From: Microbulbifer sp. MI-G
GTDB taxonomy: Bacteria; Pseudomonadota; Gammaproteobacteria; Pseudomonadales; Cellvibrionaceae
NCBI RefSeq assembly: GCF_030440425.1
Contig: NZ_CP098023.1
Location: 1,911,501-1,975,500 of the forward strand
Direction: 5' to 3'
DNA: 64,000 nt
Shown: one piece after another, positions 46,527 through 54,856 of the stretch
Layout of the letters: each line of letters opens with the position of its first letter
Position numbering within the stretch: the first letter of the stretch is position 1
Translations under genes and position numbers: made by a program
The notes under the pieces: generated by a model
Told to the model about the DNA's origin: nothing
The model's database searches: none
The model's input: the letters and a program-made list of their open reading frames with translations, nothing else

Positions 46527-47072
46527 ATGAGTTCCATTACTGTGTTAGCCCTGTGTGGCAGTCTTAGGCAGGAGTCCTTTAATAAAAAGTTGATGCAGCA
46601 AGCTATCCAACTGGCACCTAAGGAACTGGAATTCTCTCTGGGTAACCTCAGCAAAATACCGCTGTACAATGAAGATACAAAAAATGCCGGCTTTCCTGAC
46701 TGTGTTGATCGACTCAATCAACTGCTCATTGAGGCCGATGCCACACTAATTGTGACACCAGAGTATAATTACTCGATTCCCGGAGTATTAAAAAATGCCA
46801 TCGACTGGCTATCCCGTTATCAACCCCAGGGATTCTATAACAAACCGGTTGCCATCATGGGCGCGAGTCCTGGTCGTATGGGTACCTGTCGATGCCAATA
46901 CCATTTGCGCCAGGTCATGGTATTTTTAAACGCTTGGGTTCTCAATATGCCTGAGATAATGGTCAGTGATGCTTCCAGAGCTTTTGATCACCAGGGACGG
47001 CTGAATGATCCAAAGCTGGTGGAACTGGTACAGAAACAGATGCATGGCCTGAAAAGGATGGTGCAAGATTGA
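46527..47072 (+). CDS. NADPH-dependent FMN reductase (ChrR/YieF-like)
   Basis: A 181-residue flavodoxin-fold reductase. Flavin-phosphate motif LCGSLRQESFNKKL at the N-terminus, then TPEYNYSIPGVLKNAIDWLSR and the GASPGRMGT loop, all typical of the ChrR/YieF quinone- and chromate-reducing family. Probably a cytoplasmic two-electron quinone reductase in oxidative-stress defence. ATG at 46527 is preferred over a GTG four codons upstream. Confidence 0.92.
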   Translation: MSSITVLALCGSLRQESFNKKLMQQAIQLAPKELEFSLGNLSKIPLYNEDTKNAGFPDCVDRLNQLLIEADATLIVTPEYNYSIPGVLKNAIDWLSRYQPQGFYNKPVAIMGASPGRMGTCRCQYHLRQVMVFLNAWVLNMPEIMVSDASRAFDHQGRLNDPKLVELVQKQMHGLKRMVQD

Positions 47073-47238
47073 AGCGGGTGAGTTGTTTCCCTTATTGATT
47101 AATATGATCAAACTGAATAGGCGGGCACATCTACCGCTATCAGCCTCACTCGTTTTCCGAGCCGGTGGCGTTTGATAGGTTCAGGGGGGTGAACATAGCA
47201 CAATGAACTACCTGTAACTCGGATAGCCCAACATCTAT

Positions 47239-47272
47239 TAAAAAAGCCAATCAGTTGGTTAAACTGATTGGC
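47239..47272 (-). terminator. Rho-independent terminator of the small secreted-protein gene
   Basis: GCCAATCAGTT (47246-47256) pairs perfectly with AACTGATTGGC (47262-47272) around a 5-base loop. Read on the minus strand, the stem is followed by TTTTTT, so it terminates the gene at 47328-47711. Confidence 0.9.
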
Positions 47273-47327
47273 ATCTGGCCATCAGGCTCCGTTAGTATGT
47301 GATTACAGTAATCGAACTGTATCCCTA

Positions 47328-47711
47328 TTAACGCAGGTTACCGATACACCTGTGGTATTCTCTGATATAAATCTTGCCTCCTATAGATGGGTTGGCATTA
47401 GATTTATCAGCAGCGGCATTACGACAACCTTCTATCTGGTCCTGGGTCAGACCCATTTCTGGACGGTGCCACATACCACGAACCGACATATCTGTTGGTT
47501 GCTGGTATCTGGGCAGTACAGTCGGGGGCTGTACTTGATAAAAATACCTGGTATTTTCATCAAAGCGATAAAAAGTGTTGCCACTTTGGTAGTAAGTTTT
47601 ACCGAGAATCTGCACTGTGGCAGCGTTAGACGGCAGCTGTGTCAAGCGCTCTTGCGCATAGCTGAAGCCAGCAAGAGAGAATAACAATACCAATGAAACT
47701 AAATAGCGCAT
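47328..47711 (-). CDS. Small secreted protein of unknown function
   Basis: A 127-residue exported protein with a signal peptide (MRYLVSLVLLFSLAGFSYA, cleavage before QE). The mature part has GKTYYQSGNTFYRFDENTRYF, a short Tyr/Phe-rich repeat resembling secreted surface proteins with YY-x-x-G-x-x-FYR motifs, and two C-terminal cysteines (EGCRNAAAD and YHRCIG) that could form a disulfide. I do not recognise a family. ATG at 47711 follows GGAGAC; the longer frame to 47771 lacks a signal peptide. A perfect terminator lies downstream. Confidence 0.7.
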   Translation of the reverse strand: MRYLVSLVLLFSLAGFSYAQERLTQLPSNAATVQILGKTYYQSGNTFYRFDENTRYFYQVQPPTVLPRYQQPTDMSVRGMWHRPEMGLTQDQIEGCRNAAADKSNANPSIGGKIYIREYHRCIGNLR

Positions 47712-47771
47712 AATGATGTCTCCTTCTCCCAACTTGGCAACAAGTCTACTCAATTGTGTGAGCTGTCCCAA

Positions 47772-48387
47772 CGTACGCTGCTGGATATTTCAGCTGCGAT
47801 AGTACAAATCTTTAAGAATTCAATGCAATAATGGGGAATTGCCAAGTAGTGATTGCTTATGATCCATCTATAAAAATCAAAGAACGTTCTAAATAATTTC
47901 TCAAAGTTAGCACCTGGAACTAGTACCCTAAGCTATTTCGGAATAAGCCAATCCTGCTTGCTGGCGTGCATCAGGTTCACTCTGACGCCTGATTGAATCG
48001 ATTGTACGGTGACTGCCCTGCCAATTATTTTGCTTTCGGCCAAATCTCATAGGGAAGCAAGCCGGTATCTATACATCGGCCAGATTCGCTATTTCAGCCA
48101 ACCATCCCAGGCATTGAATATATAGATATATCCTAAGTGCTATTTTCGCCACTACTGAACGCGATTGTTCTCCTTTGCGCTAAATGTTAACCTCGATGTA
48201 ATTTCCGGTTAACCTGTCTTTTGGGATAACTCAGGATGAAGAAATGCTAACTGACTGAGTCAAAGCAGTATAATGCGTGCGAGAATAGTCAATCGCTTCT
48301 CAGGAGTTGCGCTGTGTGTTTTTTATACCTGTTGTTGGAGCAATCAATGGATGCAAATGGCCAGAAGGTTGGTCATGAGCCCCTATA
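47772..48387. other. Gap upstream of trmA 3' end, nothing recognised
   Basis: About 615 bases with many stops on both strands. A TATAAT occurs at 48269-48274 without a matching -35 box and no plausible gene follows it. Possibly decayed DNA. Confidence 0.45.
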
Positions 48388-49476
48388 TTATTGGCGGGTT
48401 AATAACAGTCCGGTTTCAGTATGTTCTGTATAGGGGAATTGATCGAACAGAGCAAACTGTTCGATGCTATGTGTTCTGCTCAGCAGTTTCAGGTTTTCCA
48501 GTTGGGTGACCGGGTTGCAGGAAATATAAAGAATCCGTGGAAAACGGGCCACCATTGTGCAGGTATTTTTGTCTAAGCCAGCACGCGGTGGATCCACCAG
48601 CACTGTATCAAAATTGTAGGCATCCAGATCAATGCCTGAAAGACGCCGGAAGGGGCGGTCCTTGTCAATGGCCTGGGTAAATTCTTCGCTGGACATGCGC
48701 ACTATATTTAGGTTGGTGACACCATTTGCGCGAATATTTTCCCAGGCGGATTTTACTGAGACTTTGGATATTTCAGTGGCTAACACCTTTTTGAAACTGT
48801 TACTCAGAGGAATAGTGAAATTGCCATTGCCACAGTACAGTTCCAGCAAATCGCTGTTATTGTTTCCGCAAACCCGTTTGGCCCAGTGGATCATAGAACG
48901 GCAGATTTCGCCATTGGGCTGGATAAAGCTGCCCTCCACCTGTTTGTACTGGTACTGCTTGCCGTCAATCTCCATTTGTTCAGTTACATAGTCCCGCGCC
49001 AGCACCACCTTTTGTTTGCGCGAGCGGCCAAGGACTGGAAAGCCGAGTGTGTCTTGCAGTGCACGGGCTTCTTGCGCCCATGTTTCGTCCAGTTTCCTAT
49101 GGTAAATCAGGGTGATCAGGGCATCGCCGCTGAGAGTTGTGAGAAACTCGGCTGAGAAGAGACGTTTGCGCAGTATCTCATTGTGATTGATGGCTTTGAG
49201 GACTATAGGCATCAGCTGATTCATGAGTTCAGAGCCAATAGTGAAAATGTCTATAATAAAGGGTTTTTTATGTTCCCCCTGACGATACATGGCATAGTGG
49301 ACCGTGTTGTCCTGGTGCCAGATCTTGAATTCAGCCCGCAAGCGGTAATGGCTGGGAGGAGATGGAAACAGTTCCGGTGTCAATGGGGTAAATTCACTGA
49401 AGGCTTCCCTCAGGCGCTGGGCCTTGTTGTACAACTGATCTTGATAGTGATTGGTGTTTACACGATGTAGTGCCAT
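48388..49476 (-). CDS. trmA: tRNA (uracil-5-)-methyltransferase
   Basis: A 362-residue SAM-dependent enzyme that makes T54 in the T-loop of tRNAs. Motifs: QYKQVEGSFIQPNGEICR, LELYCGNGNFTIPL (SAM site), VDPPRAGLD, and the catalytic cysteine in ILYISCNP, followed by HSIEQFALFDQFPYTEHTE. No N-terminal TRAM domain or iron-sulfur cysteines are present, which distinguishes TrmA from RlmC/RlmD. ATG at 49476 is preferred over an upstream TTG-type extension. It diverges from yjbQ. Confidence 0.95.
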   Translation of the reverse strand: MALHRVNTNHYQDQLYNKAQRLREAFSEFTPLTPELFPSPPSHYRLRAEFKIWHQDNTVHYAMYRQGEHKKPFIIDIFTIGSELMNQLMPIVLKAINHNEILRKRLFSAEFLTTLSGDALITLIYHRKLDETWAQEARALQDTLGFPVLGRSRKQKVVLARDYVTEQMEIDGKQYQYKQVEGSFIQPNGEICRSMIHWAKRVCGNNNSDLLELYCGNGNFTIPLSNSFKKVLATEISKVSVKSAWENIRANGVTNLNIVRMSSEEFTQAIDKDRPFRRLSGIDLDAYNFDTVLVDPPRAGLDKNTCTMVARFPRILYISCNPVTQLENLKLLSRTHSIEQFALFDQFPYTEHTETGLLLTRQ

Positions 49477-49531
49477 ATTAAAATACACTAGCCACAATGA
49501 CAGGGTGGGTGTGAATTATAAAGGAATCTGT

Positions 49532-49936
49532 ATGGCAATAGGTAAGATTGCGGTCAGAGTACACGGGCAGGGGCTGTATGAGTTTACCCGGCAGGTAGCG
49601 GCCTGGTCTGCCCTGCAGGAATTGGACGAGGGACTCTGTACCCTGTTTATTCAGCACACTTCAGCGAGTCTGTTGATTCAGGAAAATGCCGATCCCAGCG
49701 CGCGCAGGGATTTGGAGGCTTGGCTCAACCGGTTGGTGCCCGAGCGCGATGGTCTCTATACCCATACCCTGGAGGGCCCAGACGATATGCCAGCCCATAT
49801 CAAATCGGCACTGACTGCGACGAGTTTGTCTATTCCTGTCCAGAGCGGCCGTTTGATGTTGGGGACCTGGCAGGGTATCTACCTTTGGGAACACCGCCAC
49901 AAACACGGGGAGCGAGAGGTTATTTTACATTTCTAA
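49532..49936 (+). CDS. YjbQ family protein (UPF0047)
   Basis: A 134-residue single-domain protein. Motifs typical of the family: LFIQHTSASLLIQENADP, the MPAHIKSALT segment and the C-terminal LGTWQGIYLWEHR. E. coli YjbQ has weak thiamine-phosphate-synthase activity in vitro, but its real role is unclear. AAGGAA precedes the ATG at 49532. It is convergent with tusE, with six bases between the stops. Confidence 0.93.
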   Translation: MAIGKIAVRVHGQGLYEFTRQVAAWSALQELDEGLCTLFIQHTSASLLIQENADPSARRDLEAWLNRLVPERDGLYTHTLEGPDDMPAHIKSALTATSLSIPVQSGRLMLGTWQGIYLWEHRHKHGEREVILHF

Positions 49937-49942
49937 CAGTGG

Positions 49943-50278
49943 CTACAGGCAGTTGGTAGGTTTCGGGAGCCCGGCAATTTTACTGGCGATCTTGGCCGGG
50001 CTGGGCGGAAACAGCTGCATCAGATAGATACTGCGGCCCTTGTCAGTGCCCAGGTGCTGGCGAATATACTGAACAAGCGGTCGCATTGCGGGGGACAGTT
50101 CAAACCGGTGATAAAAATCCTGCAGCAGTAAGATCACTTCCCAGTGGGCCTCCGTCAGTACGATGCCCTCCGCCTGTGCCAGTTGCACTGCAACCGAGGG
50201 GTTCCAGTCACTCATTTCACGTAGATAACCCTCCTTATCCAGGGGGATTTGTCGGCCTTCCACTTGCAGATTACGCAT
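49943..50278 (-). CDS. tusE: Sulfur relay protein TusE (DsrC-like)
   Basis: A 111-residue DsrC/TusE protein: VEGRQIPLDKEGYLREMSDW, HWEVILLLQDFYHRF and the C-terminal arm ending PKPTNCL, in which C110 is the penultimate sulfur-accepting cysteine (C108 in E. coli). Only this one arm cysteine is present, so it is TusE and not a dissimilatory DsrC. It receives persulfide from TusBCD and passes it to MnmA for 2-thiouridine at U34. It lies directly after tusB, seven bases away. Confidence 0.92.
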   Translation of the reverse strand: MRNLQVEGRQIPLDKEGYLREMSDWNPSVAVQLAQAEGIVLTEAHWEVILLLQDFYHRFELSPAMRPLVQYIRQHLGTDKGRSIYLMQLFPPSPAKIASKIAGLPKPTNCL

Positions 50279-50285
50279 AGCAGTG

Positions 50286-50576
50286 TCAACGAAACCAGCT
50301 GACGATGGGATTGTGCTTCGTGCAGAGTTGTACCCAGCGGACATCGTCAATCACCTCCACGTTGGTTTTTGTCGACATGGCGCTTTGGGCGCGCGCGGTT
50401 GTATCGGCTTCCAGACAGTAAACCCGTGCGTCAGGGATGGTCTGAAAAAAGTCACCCTGCAGGGCATAAACGCCATCCTCGATCAGGAGCAAGACATCCC
50501 CCTGGGCAAAGTTCTCCAGGCAATCCTGTAGCGCATTGGAGCTAAATGGCGATTTGTTAACAATATGCAAGGTCAT
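50286..50576 (-). CDS. tusB: Sulfur relay protein TusB
   Basis: A 96-residue DsrH/TusB protein beginning MTLHIVNKSPFSSNALQDCL, with LLLIEDGVYAL in the middle and a C-terminal aromatic residue (VSWFR). It is the structural subunit of the TusBCD hexamer. Spaced one base from tusC. Confidence 0.9.
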   Translation of the reverse strand: MTLHIVNKSPFSSNALQDCLENFAQGDVLLLIEDGVYALQGDFFQTIPDARVYCLEADTTARAQSAMSTKTNVEVIDDVRWVQLCTKHNPIVSWFR

Positions 50577-50577
50577 C

Positions 50578-50940
50578 CTAAAAGCTCAAAACACATTGGT
50601 AGGCGGCGATAAGGGCACCTGGCTGATGGATTGCCTTCACTTCGACACCGGGAATTTGCACCTGATCAGGGGCAATTGTTCGATCTCTGAGGCTTTTGTG
50701 ACAGACAAAAATCTGCTCAATCCCGAACACAGGCAGTGCGAGCAGGTTACGGCGCAGGCTTTTTTGCCCGATCTCCATTGGTGACTGGTGATCCAGTAGC
50801 TGGAAAATACCGTCCCCAAGAAAAAGCAGGTCGATTTCCTGTTCCATAGCCGCAGATGCCAATACGGCTTCGAGGCCCTCTCGGGCAATGGTGCTGCCGT
50901 AGGGAGGGGTCCGCAACAGGGCGATTGTGTTTTGGTTCAT
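50578..50940 (-). CDS. tusC: Sulfur relay protein TusC
   Basis: A 120-residue DsrF/TusC protein with RTPPYGSTIAREGLEAVLA and IDLLFLGDGIFQLL. ATG at 50940 is the likely start; a GTG two codons upstream overlaps the tusD stop and is also possible. It is part of the TusBCD sulfur-transfer complex. Confidence 0.9.
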   Translation of the reverse strand: MNQNTIALLRTPPYGSTIAREGLEAVLASAAMEQEIDLLFLGDGIFQLLDHQSPMEIGQKSLRRNLLALPVFGIEQIFVCHKSLRDRTIAPDQVQIPGVEVKAIHQPGALIAAYQCVLSF

Positions 50941-50942
50941 GA

Positions 50943-51335
50943 TCACCCCCCAAAGGTGACCAGACGTTCGGAATACGCAATGGCGTCCACCAATTGGCCG
51001 AGACCAGCCAGTTCAAAACCATTGGCCAGGTTCGCAGCAGGTTTTTCCAGGCGTTTTGCTTCCCGTGCACTGAGTACACCGCGCCTCTGTGCCGCGGCGA
51101 TACAAATCACCAAGTCCAGGTGGTGTCGGCGCTGCAGATCCTGCCACTGCTCGATCAGGTTCGTTTCGTCTTGGGGAGGAGCAGGGAGGGTGTTGCCGTT
51201 TTGCACGCCGTCACAATAGAAGAATACCCGGTAAATTTCGTGTCCCTGTGTCAACAGTACCCTGGCAAACCGCAGGGCGCTGGATGCGGACTGGGAGCTG
51301 TGGGGCGCAGAGTAGACTGCCAGGGAAAATTTCAT
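50943..51335 (-). CDS. tusD: Sulfurtransferase TusD
   Basis: A 130-residue DsrE/TusD protein: MKFSLAVYSAPHSSQSASSAL at the start, VFFYCDGVQNGN, and the catalytic cysteine C78 in LVICIAAAQRRGV, the same position as in E. coli TusD. It accepts persulfide from TusA (not in the window). The frame extends upstream to 51635 into yccA on the other frame, which is rejected; the family start is at 51335. First gene of the tusDCBE operon. Confidence 0.92.
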   Translation of the reverse strand: MKFSLAVYSAPHSSQSASSALRFARVLLTQGHEIYRVFFYCDGVQNGNTLPAPPQDETNLIEQWQDLQRRHHLDLVICIAAAQRRGVLSAREAKRLEKPAANLANGFELAGLGQLVDAIAYSERLVTFGG

Positions 51336-51351
51336 GGGGGGCCATACAGTA

Positions 51352-51374
51352 AGTGCCCCGCGTTGCGGGGCACT
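51352..51374 (-). repeat. Perfect hairpin between the yccA-like gene and tusD
   Basis: AGTGCCCCGC (51352-51361) and GCGGGGCACT (51365-51374) form a 10-bp GC-rich stem with a GTT loop. No T-run follows on either strand. It sits just before tusD and may be an attenuator or processing site between yccA and the tus genes. Confidence 0.7.
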
Positions 51375-51400
51375 GTCAATAACACAACAGCGGCTGCTTG

Positions 51401-52081
51401 TCAGTCGTCGGAGGCAAATCCGATAAGATGCAGCAAGGCTGTGAACAGATTCAGGATATCCAGGTACAGGGCTGTAGTCGCCATCAGGTAGTTTGTTTCC
51501 CCTCCGTGAATAATGCGGCTGGTGTCGTAGAGGATAAAACCTGAGAACAACAACGCGATAACACCACTTAGGACAACACTGGCCAGGGGTAGGTAAACAC
51601 CGAAGAAACCGGCGATTAACATGCCCAGAGCGCAAACCAGTACGGCAATCAGACCGACAAACAGGAAGCCGCCCATAAAACTGAAATCCTTGCGGGTAGT
51701 CAGTACGTAGGCGGACAGGGCAAAGAAGATCAATGCCGTGGTTCCCAAGGCCTGCATAACAATCTGGCCACCGCCAGCAAGACCCAGATAATGGTTGAGC
51801 AGTGGGCCGATAGAAGCGCCCAGCAAACCGGTAAAAGCAAAGACAACGCCAATGCCAGCGCTGGAGTTGGCAGTGCGCGGTAGTACAAACCAGATCAGGG
51901 CCAGTGCCGCCAGGGAACAGATAAGGCCGGCGCCGCGCCCCATGTCCAGGGCCATGGCAACTCCGGCGGTAGCGGCACTGAAAAGGACAGTCATAGCCAA
52001 CAGGGCATAGGTATTGCGCAACACCTTTGTTGATTCCGAGCGCACCTGTGCGCGGGTCTGTGAGTAAGTTTGCGGTTGCAT
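51401..52081 (-). CDS. Bax inhibitor-1/YccA family membrane protein
   Basis: A 226-residue protein with seven predicted membrane segments and the BI-1 signature (QALGTTALIFFALSAYVL, LLFSGFILYDTSRII, ALYLDILNLFTALL). In E. coli, YccA is a substrate and modulator of the FtsH protease; related BI-1 proteins are calcium-leak channels. It precedes tusDCBE on the same strand, the arrangement common in gammaproteobacteria. It has a well-matched promoter upstream. Confidence 0.93.
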   Translation of the reverse strand: MQPQTYSQTRAQVRSESTKVLRNTYALLAMTVLFSAATAGVAMALDMGRGAGLICSLAALALIWFVLPRTANSSAGIGVVFAFTGLLGASIGPLLNHYLGLAGGGQIVMQALGTTALIFFALSAYVLTTRKDFSFMGGFLFVGLIAVLVCALGMLIAGFFGVYLPLASVVLSGVIALLFSGFILYDTSRIIHGGETNYLMATTALYLDILNLFTALLHLIGFASDD

Positions 52082-52424
52082 TTAGCGGCTCCTGCTATGA
52101 GTGGATATCGGAATCATATCGCTCGCGATAGGGACCATCAAGTCGGGAAATCCCTTATGTTGACCTGGCACCCTGCCAGAAATTCCATGGCCAGTTTGCT
52201 TCACGCCCTCGAAACGGCTGGCTCAGTGGGCAGGGCAGTCGGCACTTAAGGGCTTGAAGCGACTTGTAGTGACCTCTCCCCACGCCGGGTTCTGCTGGTT
52301 TGCCGAAATAATCGTGGCTATACCGATGGTTTTGCCCGACAAGTCCCTTTTAATAGTAGGGAATTCATCAAATCCTCTGCGTTTATTGTTGGGGGTTGGC
52401 TGCCTTTTTTCAAGAGCGCCCGCT
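52082..52424. other. Gap between the PDE/EEP fusion gene and the yccA-like gene
   Basis: 343 bases. Apart from the yccA promoter I see nothing; no terminator for the four-gene operon is evident. Confidence 0.45.
52113..52141 (-). promoter_or_regulatory. Sigma-70 promoter of the yccA-like gene
   Basis: On the minus strand, TTGATG (52136-52141) and TATGAT (52113-52118) are separated by exactly 17 bases and lie about 35 bases before the start codon. Confidence 0.75.
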
Positions 52425-54848
52425 TCATCTCGATCTGCATGGCACTTCGATATCGGCGATCAGTGGAAGATGGTCGGAGGCCCTGCGGGTGAGGGCAGTG
52501 CGGGGAATACACACCTCCTTCACCGAGAGCCCGGCGCTAAGGAATAAATGATCAATTCGTACTTTGAGAAATGTCCCTGTGGGGGTGTGCTGGGGGGCCT
52601 GTTCCTGGGCATCGCGCAAGTAGCCCCCCAGCCGTTTGCATTCGGCGGAATTGGGCAGCGCATTGAAATCGCCCAGTAAAATCCGCTCCCCTTTGCAGCG
52701 TGGATTGTTTAACCACTCGGGCCCCAGTAGAGCATCTACCTGCCGCAAGCGCTCGGCACGGGAAAGTCCCAGGTGTGTATTGATGATTTGTAACCTGTTG
52801 CCATTATGCTCAATCTCCACCCAGACGGCGCCGCGGGGCTCATGGAAAGCCAGGTTAAAAAGGCGGCCTTTCCCCTTGGGTGGACCCGGTAATATCCCTC
52901 GTTTAATGAGCCGGACAGGCAGGTGGGTGAGGATGGCGTCACCGTAACGCTCTTCTTCGAGATTGATGGCCGGCTGGAAGTGCATATCCATTGCCAGCAA
53001 TCGCGCCAACCGCTCTGCCTGGTCCAATCCTCCACTGCGCTTGCGCATGACATCCAGTTCCTGCAGGGCGACAATATCCGGCCGGTAACGGGCGATCACC
53101 CGGGCGATGCGTTGGGGTGAGAGTGTACCGTCCACACCGCGGCAGCCATGCACGTTGTATGTCATCACCCTGAGGACTTCACGTGGTCGCCTGTGTTTGT
53201 GCACCTTCATCGGGCGGGCGCCGCGCAGGTAGGCCCTGGCGGCGGAGCGCAGGTCCTGCGGGCGCCAGTATCCCGGGCTTGAGTCTGGTGGCTGGATATC
53301 CTCCGGCATTAGGGCAAAGGCCTGGGTTTCGTTGGGTCCCGCACCACCATGACTGCCGTTTTCCATCGCAAAGGTGAGTGGTTGCCGCTCCCCGGCACAC
53401 CAACCGTACATCATGAAATCACCGGCATCCGGGTGGCCGCACAGGCTGATCATATCGGCGATCACCTGATGGGGGTAGGGGTGTTGATCCCCCATCAGTT
53501 TGCGGCCATCCTCCGGCAGGCGCACGGGGCCGTATTTCCACCAGCCGTGCACTGGAGATGAACGGGACTTGGGGTCGACTCGATAGAGCACCAGCGGTAC
53601 ATGGGCCTGTTCAACGATTGTTCTGGCTACCTGCGCCCGGCTGACACCGGTGAGTTCCACATTGTAGAGCATCGCCAGTGGCCCGAGGGCCGTCAGTGCC
53701 AGTGGCCGGTTGCCCTCCTTTCGGGTGGCGTCTTCCGGCTCCCAGGCTTTATCCATCCATTCGCTGCCAAACAGGCGCTTTCGTTCCAGTTGGACGCCGC
53801 ATGAGCCGTGCCCCGGCGGGATTTCCAGTGTTTCACAAAGGCCCGACAGGGCCTCCGACAGGGCGTCCCCCAGGCTGCGACCGTAACGCTCTGCATAGGG
53901 TTGCGTCTGCTCCTGGCCATGATCCGAAAAGATCCATACATCGTAATGGCGGCGATCTGCTGCGTGCGCCGCGCGCCAGATGCGCCCCACTGCATCGTCG
54001 ATGCCTTTTAGTACCCAATGGGCGAAGGCCGAGCGCGGGCCGCGACGGTGGGACTGCTCGTCGTAGCCCAGCAAGTTGACGTAGATAATAGGCAGGCCGC
54101 GGGCAATATCGACCTTCACACCCATAGTACAGAATTCCCGGGTGAGGATCGTGATGCCCACCCGCGTGGGAATAAACATCAGCTCTCTCAGCAAGTCCTG
54201 GCCCTGGATAACGCCGCGTACGAAGTCCACCAGTGAGAGGATCAATTCGAGCAGAATCAGCGCGCCGGTGCGAAACAGACTCCAGATATTGGTTAATATC
54301 AGCATGCAAAGCGTCAGTGGGCTGGAACTGCGCAATGCCGGTCCCCAGCCCTGGTCCGCTGGGCAGAAATGGGCTTCACCGGTCTGCGTGCCTGCGCGGA
54401 ACAGGCTCAGGTAACAACTGCCGCCGCGCAACAGCGGGTCCCGCTGTTGGGTGTTGATTCTGCTTTCCACCAATGCTGCCACTTCGGGGTCGTACATACG
54501 CCCGAGCTTCTGGGTTTCGTGAACCAGAAAACCAAACGCGGGTACGGCCTGGCGCACACCGTAAAAGAGTTCGGCCTGTACGGCGGGTGTTGTTGAGGGT
54601 ACACCTGGGTACAGGTGCTGCAGGCGATAGTGTTCCCTGCGCATCAGCCGTTTCAGAAAGGGCATGCGGCCCACTCTCAAAGCTTTGCGTAACTCGGGAT
54701 AGGCGAGGCCATCTATCTGGATAAGAATCAGCCCGGGGGCATGGGGTTGCCGTCTGCTGCTGGGCAGGCCGAGCAGGTGCGCTATCCATTCACTGCGGCT
54801 GAAACGGCGGCGCCAGCGCCTGATGGAGAGACCGATTCGGCTTAACAT
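52425..54848 (-). CDS. Fusion of alkaline-phosphatase-superfamily phosphodiesterase and EEP-family phosphatase/nuclease
   Basis: An 807-residue two-enzyme protein. Residues ~40-540 form an alkaline-phosphatase-like domain: metal-binding LILIQIDGLAYPEL, PGVPSTTPAVQAEL with the likely Thr nucleophile, VNLLGYDEQSHRRGP and IFSDHGQEQTQ. A hydrophobic stretch at about 195-235 (LCMLILTNIWSLFRTGALIL and following) suggests membrane insertion within this domain. Residues ~560-807 are a complete endonuclease/exonuclease/phosphatase domain: VMTYNVHGCRGVDG, IVALQELD, INTHLGLSRAERLRQVD, ILLGDFNALPNS and RASDHLPLIADI. Both active sites look intact. ATG at 54848 is chosen; the upstream frame overlaps the GT gene. 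Last gene of the four-gene operon; a lipid or glycolipid phosphodiester is a plausible substrate (inference). Confidence 0.85.
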   Translation of the reverse strand: MLSRIGLSIRRWRRRFSRSEWIAHLLGLPSSRRQPHAPGLILIQIDGLAYPELRKALRVGRMPFLKRLMRREHYRLQHLYPGVPSTTPAVQAELFYGVRQAVPAFGFLVHETQKLGRMYDPEVAALVESRINTQQRDPLLRGGSCYLSLFRAGTQTGEAHFCPADQGWGPALRSSSPLTLCMLILTNIWSLFRTGALILLELILSLVDFVRGVIQGQDLLRELMFIPTRVGITILTREFCTMGVKVDIARGLPIIYVNLLGYDEQSHRRGPRSAFAHWVLKGIDDAVGRIWRAAHAADRRHYDVWIFSDHGQEQTQPYAERYGRSLGDALSEALSGLCETLEIPPGHGSCGVQLERKRLFGSEWMDKAWEPEDATRKEGNRPLALTALGPLAMLYNVELTGVSRAQVARTIVEQAHVPLVLYRVDPKSRSSPVHGWWKYGPVRLPEDGRKLMGDQHPYPHQVIADMISLCGHPDAGDFMMYGWCAGERQPLTFAMENGSHGGAGPNETQAFALMPEDIQPPDSSPGYWRPQDLRSAARAYLRGARPMKVHKHRRPREVLRVMTYNVHGCRGVDGTLSPQRIARVIARYRPDIVALQELDVMRKRSGGLDQAERLARLLAMDMHFQPAINLEEERYGDAILTHLPVRLIKRGILPGPPKGKGRLFNLAFHEPRGAVWVEIEHNGNRLQIINTHLGLSRAERLRQVDALLGPEWLNNPRCKGERILLGDFNALPNSAECKRLGGYLRDAQEQAPQHTPTGTFLKVRIDHLFLSAGLSVKEVCIPRTALTRRASDHLPLIADIEVPCRSR

Positions 54849-54856
54849 TTGCGCGG

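Noticed and set aside
48269..48274. A TATAAT on the plus strand downstream of trmA
   Set aside because: There is no -35 box at a suitable distance and no gene follows on that strand.
50994..51491. A 165-codon plus-strand frame over tusD and the yccA-like gene
   Set aside because: It is antisense to two recognised genes and crosses the hairpin between them.
51336..51635. N-terminal extension of tusD to 51635
   Set aside because: The extra 100 residues overlap the yccA-like gene and do not resemble TusD; the family start is at 51335.
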